Source: Rhodobacter sp. TJ_12
GTDB taxonomy: Bacteria > Pseudomonadota > Alphaproteobacteria > Rhodobacterales > Rhodobacteraceae
Reading direction: 5' to 3'
DNA length: 64,000 nucleotides
Assembly (NCBI RefSeq): GCF_020023995.1
Contig: NZ_NRRD01000020.1
Coordinates: 1-64,000, forward strand
Shown one piece after another: positions 55,438 through 64,000 of this stretch. The translations under genes were made by a program, and so were the position numbers. Under the pieces are notes generated by a model. That model did not search any database. It was given only the letters and a program-made list of their open reading frames with translations, and was not told where the DNA came from. How positions within the stretch are numbered: the first letter of the stretch is position 1; the number at the start of each line of letters is the position of its first letter.

Positions 55438-56766
55438 ATGACCGATGCGCCCGCCGAGCCCAAGAAGCTCTTTATCAAGACCTATGGCTGTCAGATGAAT
55501 GTCTATGACAGCGAGCGCATGGCCGAGGCCATGGGCGCAAAGGGCTATGTGCCCACCGACGTGTTGGAAGACGCCGATCTGGTGCTGCTCAACACCTGCC
55601 ACATTCGCGAAAAGGCGGCCGAGAAAGTCTATTCTGACCTTGGCCGACTGCGGCCCTACAAAGACGCCAAACCCGATCTGAAAATCGGCGTGGCGGGCTG
55701 TGTGGCGCAGGCCGAGGGCGAGGAAATCCTAAACCGCATGCCCTTGGTCGATCTGGTGGTGGGCTCGCAGAATTATCACCGCCTGCCCGAGATGGTCGCG
55801 GCGGCGGAACGTGGCGAACATCCGGTCGATACCGAATTCCCCGCCGAAGATAAGTTTGACCTTTTGCCCGAACGCCCGGTGCAGGCCCGCCCGACAGCGT
55901 TTTTGACCGTGCAAGAAGGCTGCGACAAGTTTTGTGCCTTTTGCGTGGTGCCCTATACCCGCGGGGCGGAAATCTCGCGCCCCGTCGCGCGGATCTTGGG
56001 CGAGGCCGAAAAGCTTGTGGCGAAGGGCGTGCGCGAAATCACGCTTCTGGGCCAGAATGTGAACGGCTACCATGGCGAGGGGCAGGGCGGCACATGGGGC
56101 TTGGGCCGTTTGGTGCGCGAATTGGCCCAGATCGATGGGTTGGATCGCATCCGCTACACGACCTCGCATCCCAATGATATGGCCGATGATCTGATCGAGG
56201 CGCATGGGCTGGAACCGAAGCTGATGCCCTATCTGCATTTGCCGGTGCAATCGGGCTCGGATCGGGTGCTCAAGGCGATGAACCGCAAGCATACTGCCGA
56301 AGACTATTTACGGCTGATCGAGCGCATTCGCGCCGCGCGCCCCGATATTCTGATTTCGTCCGATTTTATCGCGGGCTTTCCGGGCGAAACAGATGCCGAC
56401 CATCAAGCGAGCCTTGATCTGATCCGTGAAGTGGGTTTTGGCGCGGCCTTTTCGTTCAAATATTCGCCCCGTCCGGGCACGCCCGCTGCGGGGCGCGAGG
56501 GCGTGCCGTCCGAGGTGGGCGATGCGCGGTTGCAGGAATTGCAGGCGCTGATCACCGCCCAGCAAAAGGCCGCGCAAGACAGCATGGTGGGGCGCACGGT
56601 CGGGGTTCTGTTTGAAAAGCCGGGCCGGATGGAGGGGCAGTGGGTCGGCAAATCCGACTATCTGCATGCGGTCCATGTCAAAGCCGAGGGGATCGGCCAA
56701 GGCACGCTTGCGCAGGTCAGAATCACCGCTGCCGGGCCGAATTCGCTGGCGGGCGAACTGGCCTAG
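55438..56766 (+). CDS. miaB: tRNA (N6-isopentenyladenosine-37) C2-methylthiotransferase MiaB
   Basis: This 442-residue radical SAM enzyme adds a methylthio group to i6A37 of tRNAs. The UPF0004 domain carries cluster ligands C18, C54 and C88; the radical SAM motif C162-x3-C166-x2-C169 (CDKFCAFC) follows, and a TRAM domain ends the protein. The start [20 protein letters not shown] is typical. It opens the conserved miaB-phoH-ybeY-corC-lnt block, here split by two envelope genes. Confidence 0.97.
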   Translation: MTDAPAEPKKLFIKTYGCQMNVYDSERMAEAMGAKGYVPTDVLEDADLVLLNTCHIREKAAEKVYSDLGRLRPYKDAKPDLKIGVAGCVAQAEGEEILNRMPLVDLVVGSQNYHRLPEMVAAAERGEHPVDTEFPAEDKFDLLPERPVQARPTAFLTVQEGCDKFCAFCVVPYTRGAEISRPVARILGEAEKLVAKGVREITLLGQNVNGYHGEGQGGTWGLGRLVRELAQIDGLDRIRYTTSHPNDMADDLIEAHGLEPKLMPYLHLPVQSGSDRVLKAMNRKHTAEDYLRLIERIRAARPDILISSDFIAGFPGETDADHQASLDLIREVGFGAAFSFKYSPRPGTPAAGREGVPSEVGDARLQELQALITAQQKAAQDSMVGRTVGVLFEKPGRMEGQWVGKSDYLHAVHVKAEGIGQGTLAQVRITAAGPNSLAGELA

Positions 56767-56989
56767 GCCGGTTTGCCCGCCGCGGCGGGGCGGAAATCGC
56801 GCCGCGCGCATTGTGGCAAAGCGGTTTCGTCAGATCGTATTCGTGACGCATTCGCGCTGGTTTGTTTACGGTTCGGACACAATAACGGGGGAAAGTCCCT
56901 TCCTTTGTCTCAAGATTTTGTTACTCTCAGACAAATTCTATGACGCCTCGCCTTGCCACGGGGCGATGCTTTCAGGAGGCTTGGTGGGG

Positions 56990-57538
56990 ATGACCAGATT
57001 GACCCAAGGATTGAAACCGGTTGGCCTGCGCCTTGGCGCAGCGGCCATTGTCCTTGCGGCCAGCTTCGGCATGGCCTCGGCGGATGAAACCTATGTGCCG
57101 ACGATCTGGGTTGATCCCGATGGCTGCGAACATTGGGTGATGGATGACGGCGCGGAAGGGTATATGGACTCGCGCCGCACCCGCGATGGCCGCCCGGTGT
57201 GCCACCGCGACGTTTGCGGCGTGCTGCCCACCGATACGCTGTTTGCCACCGATAGCGCCCGGATCACCGCCTCTGGCCGTCAGACGCTCGAAAACTTCTT
57301 CTCGACCGCGCAGGCGCGCAGCTTCATCATCACCGGCCACACCGACAGCCGCGCCTCGGATGAATACAACATGCGCCTGTCCAAACGCCGCGCCGAAGCG
57401 GTGGCGGGCGTCGCGCAGGGGATCGGGGCGCCGGTTCTGGCCGTCAACTGGTATGGCGAGCGGATGCCGCGTGCGACCAATGCCACGTCGGCGGGCATGG
57501 CGCAAAACCGTCGCGTCGAAATCATCTGTGTGAAGTGA
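56990..57538 (+). CDS. OmpA-family peptidoglycan-binding protein
   Basis: The 182-residue precursor has a signal peptide (cleavage after SFGMASA), a short domain TIWVDPDGCEHWVMDDGAEG ending in PVCHRDVCGVLP, and a C-terminal OmpA-like domain (TDTLFATDSARITASG, GHTDSRASDEYNMRLSKRRA, NRRVEI). The OmpA part should bind peptidoglycan in the periplasm. AGGAGG lies before the ATG at 56990; another ATG 24 bases upstream is possible. A lipoprotein gene sharing its N-terminal domain follows 10 bases later. Confidence 0.92.
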   Translation: MTRLTQGLKPVGLRLGAAAIVLAASFGMASADETYVPTIWVDPDGCEHWVMDDGAEGYMDSRRTRDGRPVCHRDVCGVLPTDTLFATDSARITASGRQTLENFFSTAQARSFIITGHTDSRASDEYNMRLSKRRAEAVAGVAQGIGAPVLAVNWYGERMPRATNATSAGMAQNRRVEIICVK

Positions 57539-57548
57539 GGGGCTCGCC

Positions 57549-57848
57549 ATGAACGGAACCAAACTCCTGCTCATCGGTCTGGCCGCAGGCGCGCTGGCCG
57601 CCTGTTCCGATGTCGGCCCCGACAAATCCATCGACCGGGGGATCAACAGCCACCACCTGAGCCAACTCAAGGCGGGCATCTGGATCGACCCGGAGGGCTG
57701 CGATCACTGGATCATCGATGATGGCGTCGAAGGTTATCTGACGCCGCGCGTCGATGATTACGGCAAGCCGATCTGCTCGGGCGCGGGGGCCCCCTCCACC
57801 GCTGTGGGGCCGTTCAAACAGGGCTCCCCGGTCGCCGATCCGCTCTGA
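57549..57848 (+). CDS. small lipoprotein sharing a domain with the upstream OmpA-like protein
   Basis: The 99-residue precursor has a lipobox (LAAC, Cys about 19) and a mature part whose core GIWIDPEGCDHWIIDDGVEG matches the TIWVDPDGCEHW domain of the preceding protein. It should be an outer- or inner-membrane-anchored periplasmic lipoprotein. The tail is Gly/Pro/Ala-rich. It is co-transcribed with the OmpA-like gene and followed by a terminator. Function is unknown. Confidence 0.88.
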   Translation: MNGTKLLLIGLAAGALAACSDVGPDKSIDRGINSHHLSQLKAGIWIDPEGCDHWIIDDGVEGYLTPRVDDYGKPICSGAGAPSTAVGPFKQGSPVADPL

Positions 57849-57900
57849 TCGGGGCAGGTGGGGCGCAAAATTCAGCGCCCGCCCAAAAACAAGGCATTCG

Positions 57901-57929
57901 GGCCGTGCGCTGCGTCGCACGGCCTTTTT
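57901..57929 (+). terminator. Rho-independent terminator of the ompA-like/lipoprotein pair
   Basis: GGCCGTGCG and CGCACGGCC flank a 6-base loop and are followed by TTTTT, about 52 bases after the lipoprotein stop. Confidence 0.92.
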
Positions 57930-58044
57930 CGTGACGAATGGGTGAATTTTGCGCCAATGCGCGCCGATTGGGCAAAACCATCTCTTGCGTCATTTAAGGG
58001 GTAGGTGCACCATATCTTTACCAACGCCAGTCAGGGAGACGTTC

Positions 58045-59055
<1,011 letters not shown>

Positions 59056-59167
59056 GCTGCGCCAGAGGGGACTCTGGGCAAGGTCCAAGCGGGGCGCAGG
59101 ACAAGCGTCCCCGGCTTGGCCCGGATTTTGTCTTGCTGTGTGACGGGCGGCGGGGTAACGCGCGCAG

Positions 59168-59668
59168 ATGCAGATTGAAATCGATATCGAAGACCCGCGC
59201 TGGGACGCGCTTGATCTGGGGGCGCGCGCGCAGGCTGCAGCGGCGGCGGTTCTGGCCGATCAGGGCATCGCGCCCGAGGGGGTGATCCTGTCGGTGCTGG
59301 GCTGTGACGATGCCCGGATTGCCGAATTGAATGCCGAATTTCGTGAAAAGCCCTTGCCGACCAATGTGTTAAGCTGGCCGGCAGAGGAGCGGGGCGCGGC
59401 AGATCCGGGCGTGGCCCCCGCGCCGCCCGGCCCCGATGTGTTCGGCGAGATTGAACTGGGCGATATTGCCATCGCTTATGATACCTGCGCGCGCGAGGCC
59501 GAGGCCGCAGGCAAATCCGTTCACGATCACGTCACACATTTGATGGTACATGGTGTTTTGCATCTTCTGGGGTATGACCATATCCGCGACCTAGACGCGC
59601 AGTTGATGGAAGCCGTTGAAGTGCGTATCTTGGCGGCTCTGGGGGTGGAAAACCCCTATGAGATATAG
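59168..59668 (+). CDS. ybeY: rRNA maturation RNase YbeY
   Basis: The 166-residue endoribonuclease acts in 16S rRNA 3'-end maturation and ribosome quality control. The metal site HGVLHLLGYDH has the three histidines, and the upstream DVFGEIELGDIAIAYDT segment is conserved. It lies between phoH and corC, the usual order. Confidence 0.95.
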   Translation: MQIEIDIEDPRWDALDLGARAQAAAAAVLADQGIAPEGVILSVLGCDDARIAELNAEFREKPLPTNVLSWPAEERGAADPGVAPAPPGPDVFGEIELGDIAIAYDTCAREAEAAGKSVHDHVTHLMVHGVLHLLGYDHIRDLDAQLMEAVEVRILAALGVENPYEI

Positions 59669-59698
59669 CGGCACCTGCCGCATTTTTGGAAAGGTAAG

Positions 59699-60607
59699 AT
59701 GGGACAAGTCGCAGACGGAAGCAATTCCGCCGCCGTGCCCGCTTCGGACCCCGAAGCTGGCGAGAGTAACTCGGAGCCGCACTCTAGAGGGCTGTTCGGG
59801 CGTCTGTTCGGGGCGCTTGGCGCGGGCCCGGACGAAGAAGAGGCGCTCCACCCCAATGGGGCCGCGAATACCGCCAACACACCTGTCGGCCCGCCGGGGC
59901 TGGGCAATCTGCGCAAGATGCGGGTGGGCGATGTGGCGGTGCCGAAAGCGGAAATCGTCGCGGTGCCCGTGACCACGCCACGCGACGAATTGGTTGAGGT
60001 GTTTCGCGCGCAGGGTTATTCGCGCCTGCCGGTGTTCAAAGAAACGCTCGACAGCCCGATGGGGCTTGTTCATTTGAAAGATTTGGCGCTGGGCTGGGGC
60101 TTTGGCTCCGGTGTGGGGCGGTTTTCATTGCGCAAGCTGTTGCGCCCCTTGCTTTATGTGCCGCCGTCGATGCCGATTGGTGTTTTGCTGCAAAAAATGC
60201 AGGTGCAGCGCATCCATATGGCGTTGGTAATCGATGAATATGGCGGGGTCGATGGGCTGGTCACGCTTGAAGACCTGATCGAACAGGTGATCGGCGAGAT
60301 CGAGGATGAGCATGACGAGGCCGAGGATGGGCTGTGGAAGCTTGAAAAGCCCGGCCAATGGCTTGTGCAGGCCCGCGCGCCGCTGGATGATTTCGAGCCC
60401 GAAATTGGCATGCAACTGGCCGACCCGGAAGAGCGTGGCGATGTCGATACGCTGGGCGGGCTTGTGGTGATGCAGATCGGGCGCGTGCCCGCGCGCGGCG
60501 AAGTCATCGTAGCCGAAAACGGTGTCGAATTCGAAGTGGTTGATGCCGAGCCGCGCCGGGTGAAACGGCTGCGGGTGCGTCTGCCCGGCGTCGCCCCCGC
60601 CGAGTAA
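59699..60607 (+). CDS. corC: CorC/HlyC family CBS-domain protein (YbeX)
   Basis: The 302-residue protein has an N-terminal linker, two CBS domains (about 75-200, with VTTPRDELVEVFRAQGYSRL and VIDEYGGVDGLVTLEDLIE) and the CorC_HlyC FAD-type C-terminal domain (about 210-295). E. coli YbeX/CorC affects Mg/Co handling and ribosome metabolism. It has no membrane part. It ends 7 bases before lnt. Confidence 0.93.
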   Translation: MGQVADGSNSAAVPASDPEAGESNSEPHSRGLFGRLFGALGAGPDEEEALHPNGAANTANTPVGPPGLGNLRKMRVGDVAVPKAEIVAVPVTTPRDELVEVFRAQGYSRLPVFKETLDSPMGLVHLKDLALGWGFGSGVGRFSLRKLLRPLLYVPPSMPIGVLLQKMQVQRIHMALVIDEYGGVDGLVTLEDLIEQVIGEIEDEHDEAEDGLWKLEKPGQWLVQARAPLDDFEPEIGMQLADPEERGDVDTLGGLVVMQIGRVPARGEVIVAENGVEFEVVDAEPRRVKRLRVRLPGVAPAE

Positions 60608-60614
60608 ACCCTGA

Positions 60615-62153
60615 ATGCGCGTTCCCGCCGGTTACAACCCGCTTTGGCGCCCGCTTGTCTGGGGGCTGGCGGCAGTGCTGGGCGGGGGCGTCGCGTTGGG
60701 GCAGGCCCCGTTCGATCTGTGGTGGCTGGCGCTGATCGCGCTGACCTTCCTCATCCCGCTGGGGCTCCGCACGGCGCCCTTTAAGGCGGGGCTTGCCGCA
60801 GGCATGGGCTATGGCGCGGTGACGATGTTCTGGATCGTCGATCCGTTCTTCGTCGAGCCCGAGATTTACGGTTGGATGGCGCCCTTTGCGCTGTTTTTCA
60901 TGGCCTTGGGGATGGGCGTCTTTTGGGCGCTGGGCATGGGGCTTGGGGCAAAACTGGGCCGGGGGGAGCCGTCGCGCGCCTTGGGGTTGGTGCTGGGCCT
61001 TTTTGCTGCCGATTTCGCGCGCTCGTATCTTTTCACCGGCTTTCCCTGGGTGCTGTTCGGCCATATCTGGCTTGAGACCCCGGTGGCGCAATGGGCCTCG
61101 GTCGTGGGGGCGCTGGGCTTGGGGCTTTTGACGCTTGGCCTTGCGGTCGCGCCTTGGCTTGTGCCGGTGCCGGGCAAACGCTGGCTGGCCGATATCGTCG
61201 CCGCGCTGGTTTTGGGGCTGGTGTGGTGGGGCGGCGCGGCGCGACTGAACGATCCGCTGCCCGCGCGCGACACGCCCATAAACCTGCGCATCTTGCAGCC
61301 CAATGCCCCGCAAGATCTGAAATGGGACCCGGCCTATGCCGAGCAATTCTTTTTCCGGCATCTGGATCTGACGGCCAAGCCGCCTGCCGAAGCCAAGCCC
61401 GCGCCCGATCTGATCTTGTGGCCAGAAACCGCGGTGCCCTTCTTGCTGAACCGTCCCGGCGCGGGGCTTGAGATGGTGGCCGAGGCCGCCCAAGGCACGC
61501 CGGTTGTGCTGGGCATCCAGCGGGGCGAGGCTTTGCGCTATTACAATTCGCTTGCGGTGATCGGCGCGGGCGGCGCGGTGCGCGCCACCTATGACAAAGT
61601 GCATCTGGTGCCCTTTGGCGAATATATCCCCTTTGGCGATGCCTTTGCGAAAATCGGTATCACCGCCTTTGCCGCGCAGGCGGGCAATGGCTATTCGGCA
61701 GGGGCGACGCGCAAACTGTTGGATCTGGGGCCGCTGGGTGTGGTGCAGCCGCTGATTTGCTATGAGGCGGTGTTTGCCCATGAAATTTCGGGCCGCGATC
61801 CGCGCCCGGATTGGTTGTTGCAAATCACCAATGATGCATGGTTTGGCACCTTTTCCGGGCCATATCAGCATCTTGCCCAAGCGCGGTTTCGGGCGATCGA
61901 ATTTGGTCTGCCGCTTGCGCGGTCGGCCAATACCGGGGTGAGCGCGCTGATCGACGCGCGGGGGCGCGTGATTGAAAGCTTGGATATGGGCGAGGAAGGC
62001 GTGATCGATGCGCCCCTGCCGCCCACCGCGCCGCTGACCATTTACGCAAAGATCGGGGATTACCCCTTGCTTGAGGGGCTTTTCGCGCTGGCTTTGGTTC
62101 TTTTTGCCACTGCGCGCTTTGCGCGCGTTGACCGGGGGCGGAACCAAGGCTAG
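60615..62153 (+). CDS. lnt: apolipoprotein N-acyltransferase
   Basis: The 512-residue inner-membrane enzyme adds the third acyl chain to lipoproteins. N-terminal membrane helices (about 10-210) precede a periplasmic nitrilase-type domain with the catalytic triad in LILWPETAVPF (Glu), YDKVHLVPFGEYIP (Lys) and PLICYEAVF (Cys), then a final helix. It is the last gene before the metK leader. Confidence 0.96.
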   Translation: MRVPAGYNPLWRPLVWGLAAVLGGGVALGQAPFDLWWLALIALTFLIPLGLRTAPFKAGLAAGMGYGAVTMFWIVDPFFVEPEIYGWMAPFALFFMALGMGVFWALGMGLGAKLGRGEPSRALGLVLGLFAADFARSYLFTGFPWVLFGHIWLETPVAQWASVVGALGLGLLTLGLAVAPWLVPVPGKRWLADIVAALVLGLVWWGGAARLNDPLPARDTPINLRILQPNAPQDLKWDPAYAEQFFFRHLDLTAKPPAEAKPAPDLILWPETAVPFLLNRPGAGLEMVAEAAQGTPVVLGIQRGEALRYYNSLAVIGAGGAVRATYDKVHLVPFGEYIPFGDAFAKIGITAFAAQAGNGYSAGATRKLLDLGPLGVVQPLICYEAVFAHEISGRDPRPDWLLQITNDAWFGTFSGPYQHLAQARFRAIEFGLPLARSANTGVSALIDARGRVIESLDMGEEGVIDAPLPPTAPLTIYAKIGDYPLLEGLFALALVLFATARFARVDRGRNQG

Positions 62154-62159
62154 GCAGGA

Positions 62160-62212
62160 TCATCCGTTCCAACGGCTTCCTGGCGGGACGGAGCATTTTC
62201 CTAATGGAGCAC
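62160..62212 (+). promoter_or_regulatory. SAM/SAH riboswitch controlling metK
   Basis: CCGTTCC (62164-62170) pairs with GGGACGG (62185-62191) and encloses AACGGCTTCCTGGC; downstream ATGGAGCA follows. This matches the Rhodobacterales SAM/SAH riboswitch, whose loop UUCC pairs with GGAG of the ribosome site as a pseudoknot. The GGAG (62206-62209) is 11 bases before the metK ATG, so binding of SAM or SAH should hide it and stop translation. Confidence 0.88.
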
Positions 62213-62219
62213 TTCTTAC

Positions 62220-63386
62220 ATGTCTCGCACGAACTATGTCTTTACCTCCGAATCCGTTTCGGAGGGCCACCCCGACAAGGTCTGCGACCGCATCTCTGAT
62301 GCCGTCCTCGATGCCTTCCTTGCCGAAGAACCCAACGCCCGTGTCGCCTGTGAAACCTTCGCAACCACCAATCAGGTGGTCGTCGGTGGCGAAGTGGGGC
62401 TTTCGGACAAGACGCGCCTTGCCGAATTCATGACCCGGATCGACGGGCTCGTGCGCGATTGCGTGAAGGACATCGGCTACGAACAAGATGCCTTCCACTG
62501 GGCGACGCTGAACTTCGCCAACTATCTGCACCCGCAATCGGCCCATATCTCGCAAGGCGTCGACAAGGACGGGGCCGGCGACCAAGGTATCATGTTCGGT
62601 TACGCCACTGACGAAACCGATGCGCTGATGCCCGCGCCGATCCAATACAGCCACGCGATCCTGCGCCGCTTGGCCGAGGTGCGCAAATCCGGCGAAGCCG
62701 ATACGCTTGGCCCGGATGCGAAATCGCAGCTTTCGGTGCGTTACGAAGACGGCAAACCCGTCGGCGTGACCTCGATCGTGCTGTCGACTCAGCACAAATA
62801 CGAAAGCCAAACCTCGGATGATATCCGCGCCATCGTCGAACCCTATATCCGCGAGGTGCTGCCCGCAGGTTGGATCGACGAGAAAACCGAATGGTGGGTG
62901 AACCCGACCGGCACCTTTGTGATCGGTGGTCCCGATGGGGATGCCGGTCTGACGGGCCGCAAGATCATCGTCGACACCTATGGCGGTGCGGCGCCGCATG
63001 GCGGCGGCGCCTTCTCGGGCAAAGACCCGACCAAGGTGGACCGTTCGGCGGCTTACGCGGCGCGCTATCTGGCGAAAAACGTCGTGGCGGCCGGTCTGGC
63101 CAAGAAATGCTGTATCCAAGTCAGCTATGCCATCGGCGTGGCGAAGCCGCTGTCGATCTATGCCGACACCTATGGCACCGGCACCGTGCCCGAGGCCGAG
63201 ATCGAGCGCGTCGTGGCGCAATGCATGGACCTGACGCCGCGCGGCATCCGCGAGCATCTGGACCTGTGCAAGCCGATCTATGCGCGCACCGCAGCTTATG
63301 GCCACTTTGGCCGCGCGCCCGAAGCCGATGGTGGCTTCTCGTGGGAGCGCACCGATCTGGTCGAGGCGCTGAAGAAAGCGCTCTGA
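62220..63386 (+). CDS. metK: S-adenosylmethionine synthetase
   Basis: The 388-residue cytosolic enzyme makes SAM from methionine and ATP. Diagnostic segments are [52 protein letters not shown] and [20 protein letters not shown]. Expression should be limited by the SAM/SAH riboswitch in its leader, giving direct product feedback. A strong terminator follows. Confidence 0.98.
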   Translation: MSRTNYVFTSESVSEGHPDKVCDRISDAVLDAFLAEEPNARVACETFATTNQVVVGGEVGLSDKTRLAEFMTRIDGLVRDCVKDIGYEQDAFHWATLNFANYLHPQSAHISQGVDKDGAGDQGIMFGYATDETDALMPAPIQYSHAILRRLAEVRKSGEADTLGPDAKSQLSVRYEDGKPVGVTSIVLSTQHKYESQTSDDIRAIVEPYIREVLPAGWIDEKTEWWVNPTGTFVIGGPDGDAGLTGRKIIVDTYGGAAPHGGGAFSGKDPTKVDRSAAYAARYLAKNVVAAGLAKKCCIQVSYAIGVAKPLSIYADTYGTGTVPEAEIERVVAQCMDLTPRGIREHLDLCKPIYARTAAYGHFGRAPEADGGFSWERTDLVEALKKAL

Positions 63387-63412
63387 TCCCTAGATCAGAC
63401 CATTTTGCGCAA

Positions 63413-63435
63413 GGGGGCCTTCGGGCCCCCTTTTT
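63413..63435 (+). terminator. Rho-independent terminator of metK
   Basis: GGGGGCC-TTCG-GGCCCCC is followed by TTTTT, 27 bases after the metK stop. Confidence 0.93.
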
Positions 63436-63464
63436 ATGTAGTGTCTGCGTTGTCTTGGAGCGGG

Positions 63465-63974
63465 TCAGAGACCGCGTTGACCATGGGCACGAATGTCGCC
63501 GGTGGTCAGCACCGGAGAGGCGTCGATATCCTCGGCATCCAGCATCGCCGCCACCCGCTCCAGCGAGGCGACAAGCTGCATCTGTTCCCAATCCTGCATC
63601 CGTTCAAAGGCGCGCACAAAGCGCTGTTGCAATGCATCGGGGGCATCTTTCACCGCTGCGCGCCCGGCCTCGGTGATTGCCACATGCGATTGCCGCCGGT
63701 CGATTTCGGAGCGTTGGCGCTCAACCAGACCCGCCGCAACCAGCTTGTCGACCAGTGCGGTGATCGTGGCCTGTGTGACCCCCATCTGTTCGGATAGTGC
63801 CTTCGATGTGGCCGCACCTTCCGCGCGCCCGGCAATGATCTGCAAAACGCGCAGCTTGGCCGGGGTCAATCCGGCGGCTTGTGCAAGGTCACGCTCATAA
63901 AGGGCGGTCGCCCGCAGGATGCGGCGCAGCGCGATCAGGCTTTCATCGACACGGTCGGCAGAGGCTGAAGTCAT
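63465..63974 (-). CDS. MarR-family transcriptional regulator
   Basis: The 169-residue dimeric winged-helix repressor has KLRVLQIIAGR, the recognition segment MGVTQATITALVDKLVAAGL and the wing VERQRSEIDRRQSHVAIT with the DRR motif. The ligand and targets are not in view; it is convergent with metK and its promoter region is at the right edge of the window. Confidence 0.92.
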   Translation of the reverse strand: MTSASADRVDESLIALRRILRATALYERDLAQAAGLTPAKLRVLQIIAGRAEGAATSKALSEQMGVTQATITALVDKLVAAGLVERQRSEIDRRQSHVAITEAGRAAVKDAPDALQQRFVRAFERMQDWEQMQLVASLERVAAMLDAEDIDASPVLTTGDIRAHGQRGL

Positions 63975-64000
63975 GGCGCTACTTTCGCACGAAGCGACAG

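Overview
The window is high-GC alphaproteobacterial chromosome from a purple phototroph of the genus Rhodobacter. The clearest marker is a complete pucBACDE operon (33891-36495, minus strand). Its 49-residue LH2 beta chain looks nearly identical to the R. capsulatus protein as I remember it, and pucD and pucE follow pucC as in R. capsulatus. The hemN/fnrL divergent pair, the phaP/phaR pair, the SAM/SAH riboswitch before metK (a Rhodobacterales RNA) and many small Rhodobacteraceae-type hypothetical genes agree with this. I see no rRNA, tRNA, CRISPR array, integrase, transposase or prophage.

Layout. 1-2.9 kb: a truncated RNase R end, hemN and fnrL around a shared FNR box, and a small secreted protein. 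2.9-6.1 kb: TAXI-type TRAP transporter. 6.3-15.9 kb: a full AI-2 uptake and breakdown locus, lsrKR divergent from lsrG-lsrE-lsrACDB-lsrF. 15.9-28.1 kb: three GGDEF-EAL proteins surrounding a three-gene minus-strand cassette made of an HNH-like/AAA ATPase fusion, an HNH nuclease and a membrane patatin. This cassette resembles Septu-type anti-phage systems but has a composition I do not recognise, and is my best candidate for an undescribed system. 28.1-33.4 kb: aldo/keto reductase, methyltransferase, DUF3329-like protein, chemoreceptor and a DUF4105 protein. 33.9-37.1 kb: puc operon and its regulatory region.

37.4-44.1 kb: preTA (reductive pyrimidine catabolism), phasin and its repressor with two PhaR operators, a class III aminotransferase and a divergent LysR regulator. 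44.2-48.3 kb: pyrG, secG, purA and a DUF2842 protein. 48.3-55.3 kb: a 900-residue acidic protein, thiamine pyrophosphokinase, an EamA transporter, two alpha/beta hydrolases (one lacking its nucleophile serine) and a glycosyltransferase-like protein. 55.4-63.4 kb: the conserved miaB-phoH-ybeY-corC-lnt-metK block, interrupted by an OmpA-like protein and a lipoprotein that share a domain. The window ends with a MarR regulator.

Several loci work as units. Lsr proteins import AI-2 (LsrACDB), phosphorylate it (LsrK), isomerise and cleave it (LsrG, LsrF) and sense it (LsrR). The puc genes make the peripheral antenna under probable oxygen/redox control by CrtJ/PpsR. FnrL and HemN couple anaerobiosis to tetrapyrrole synthesis. 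Hairpins after pucA, lsrB and the TRAP binding-protein gene suggest that abundant products are boosted by differential mRNA stability. Start sites were chosen from visible Shine-Dalgarno sequences and are inferences.
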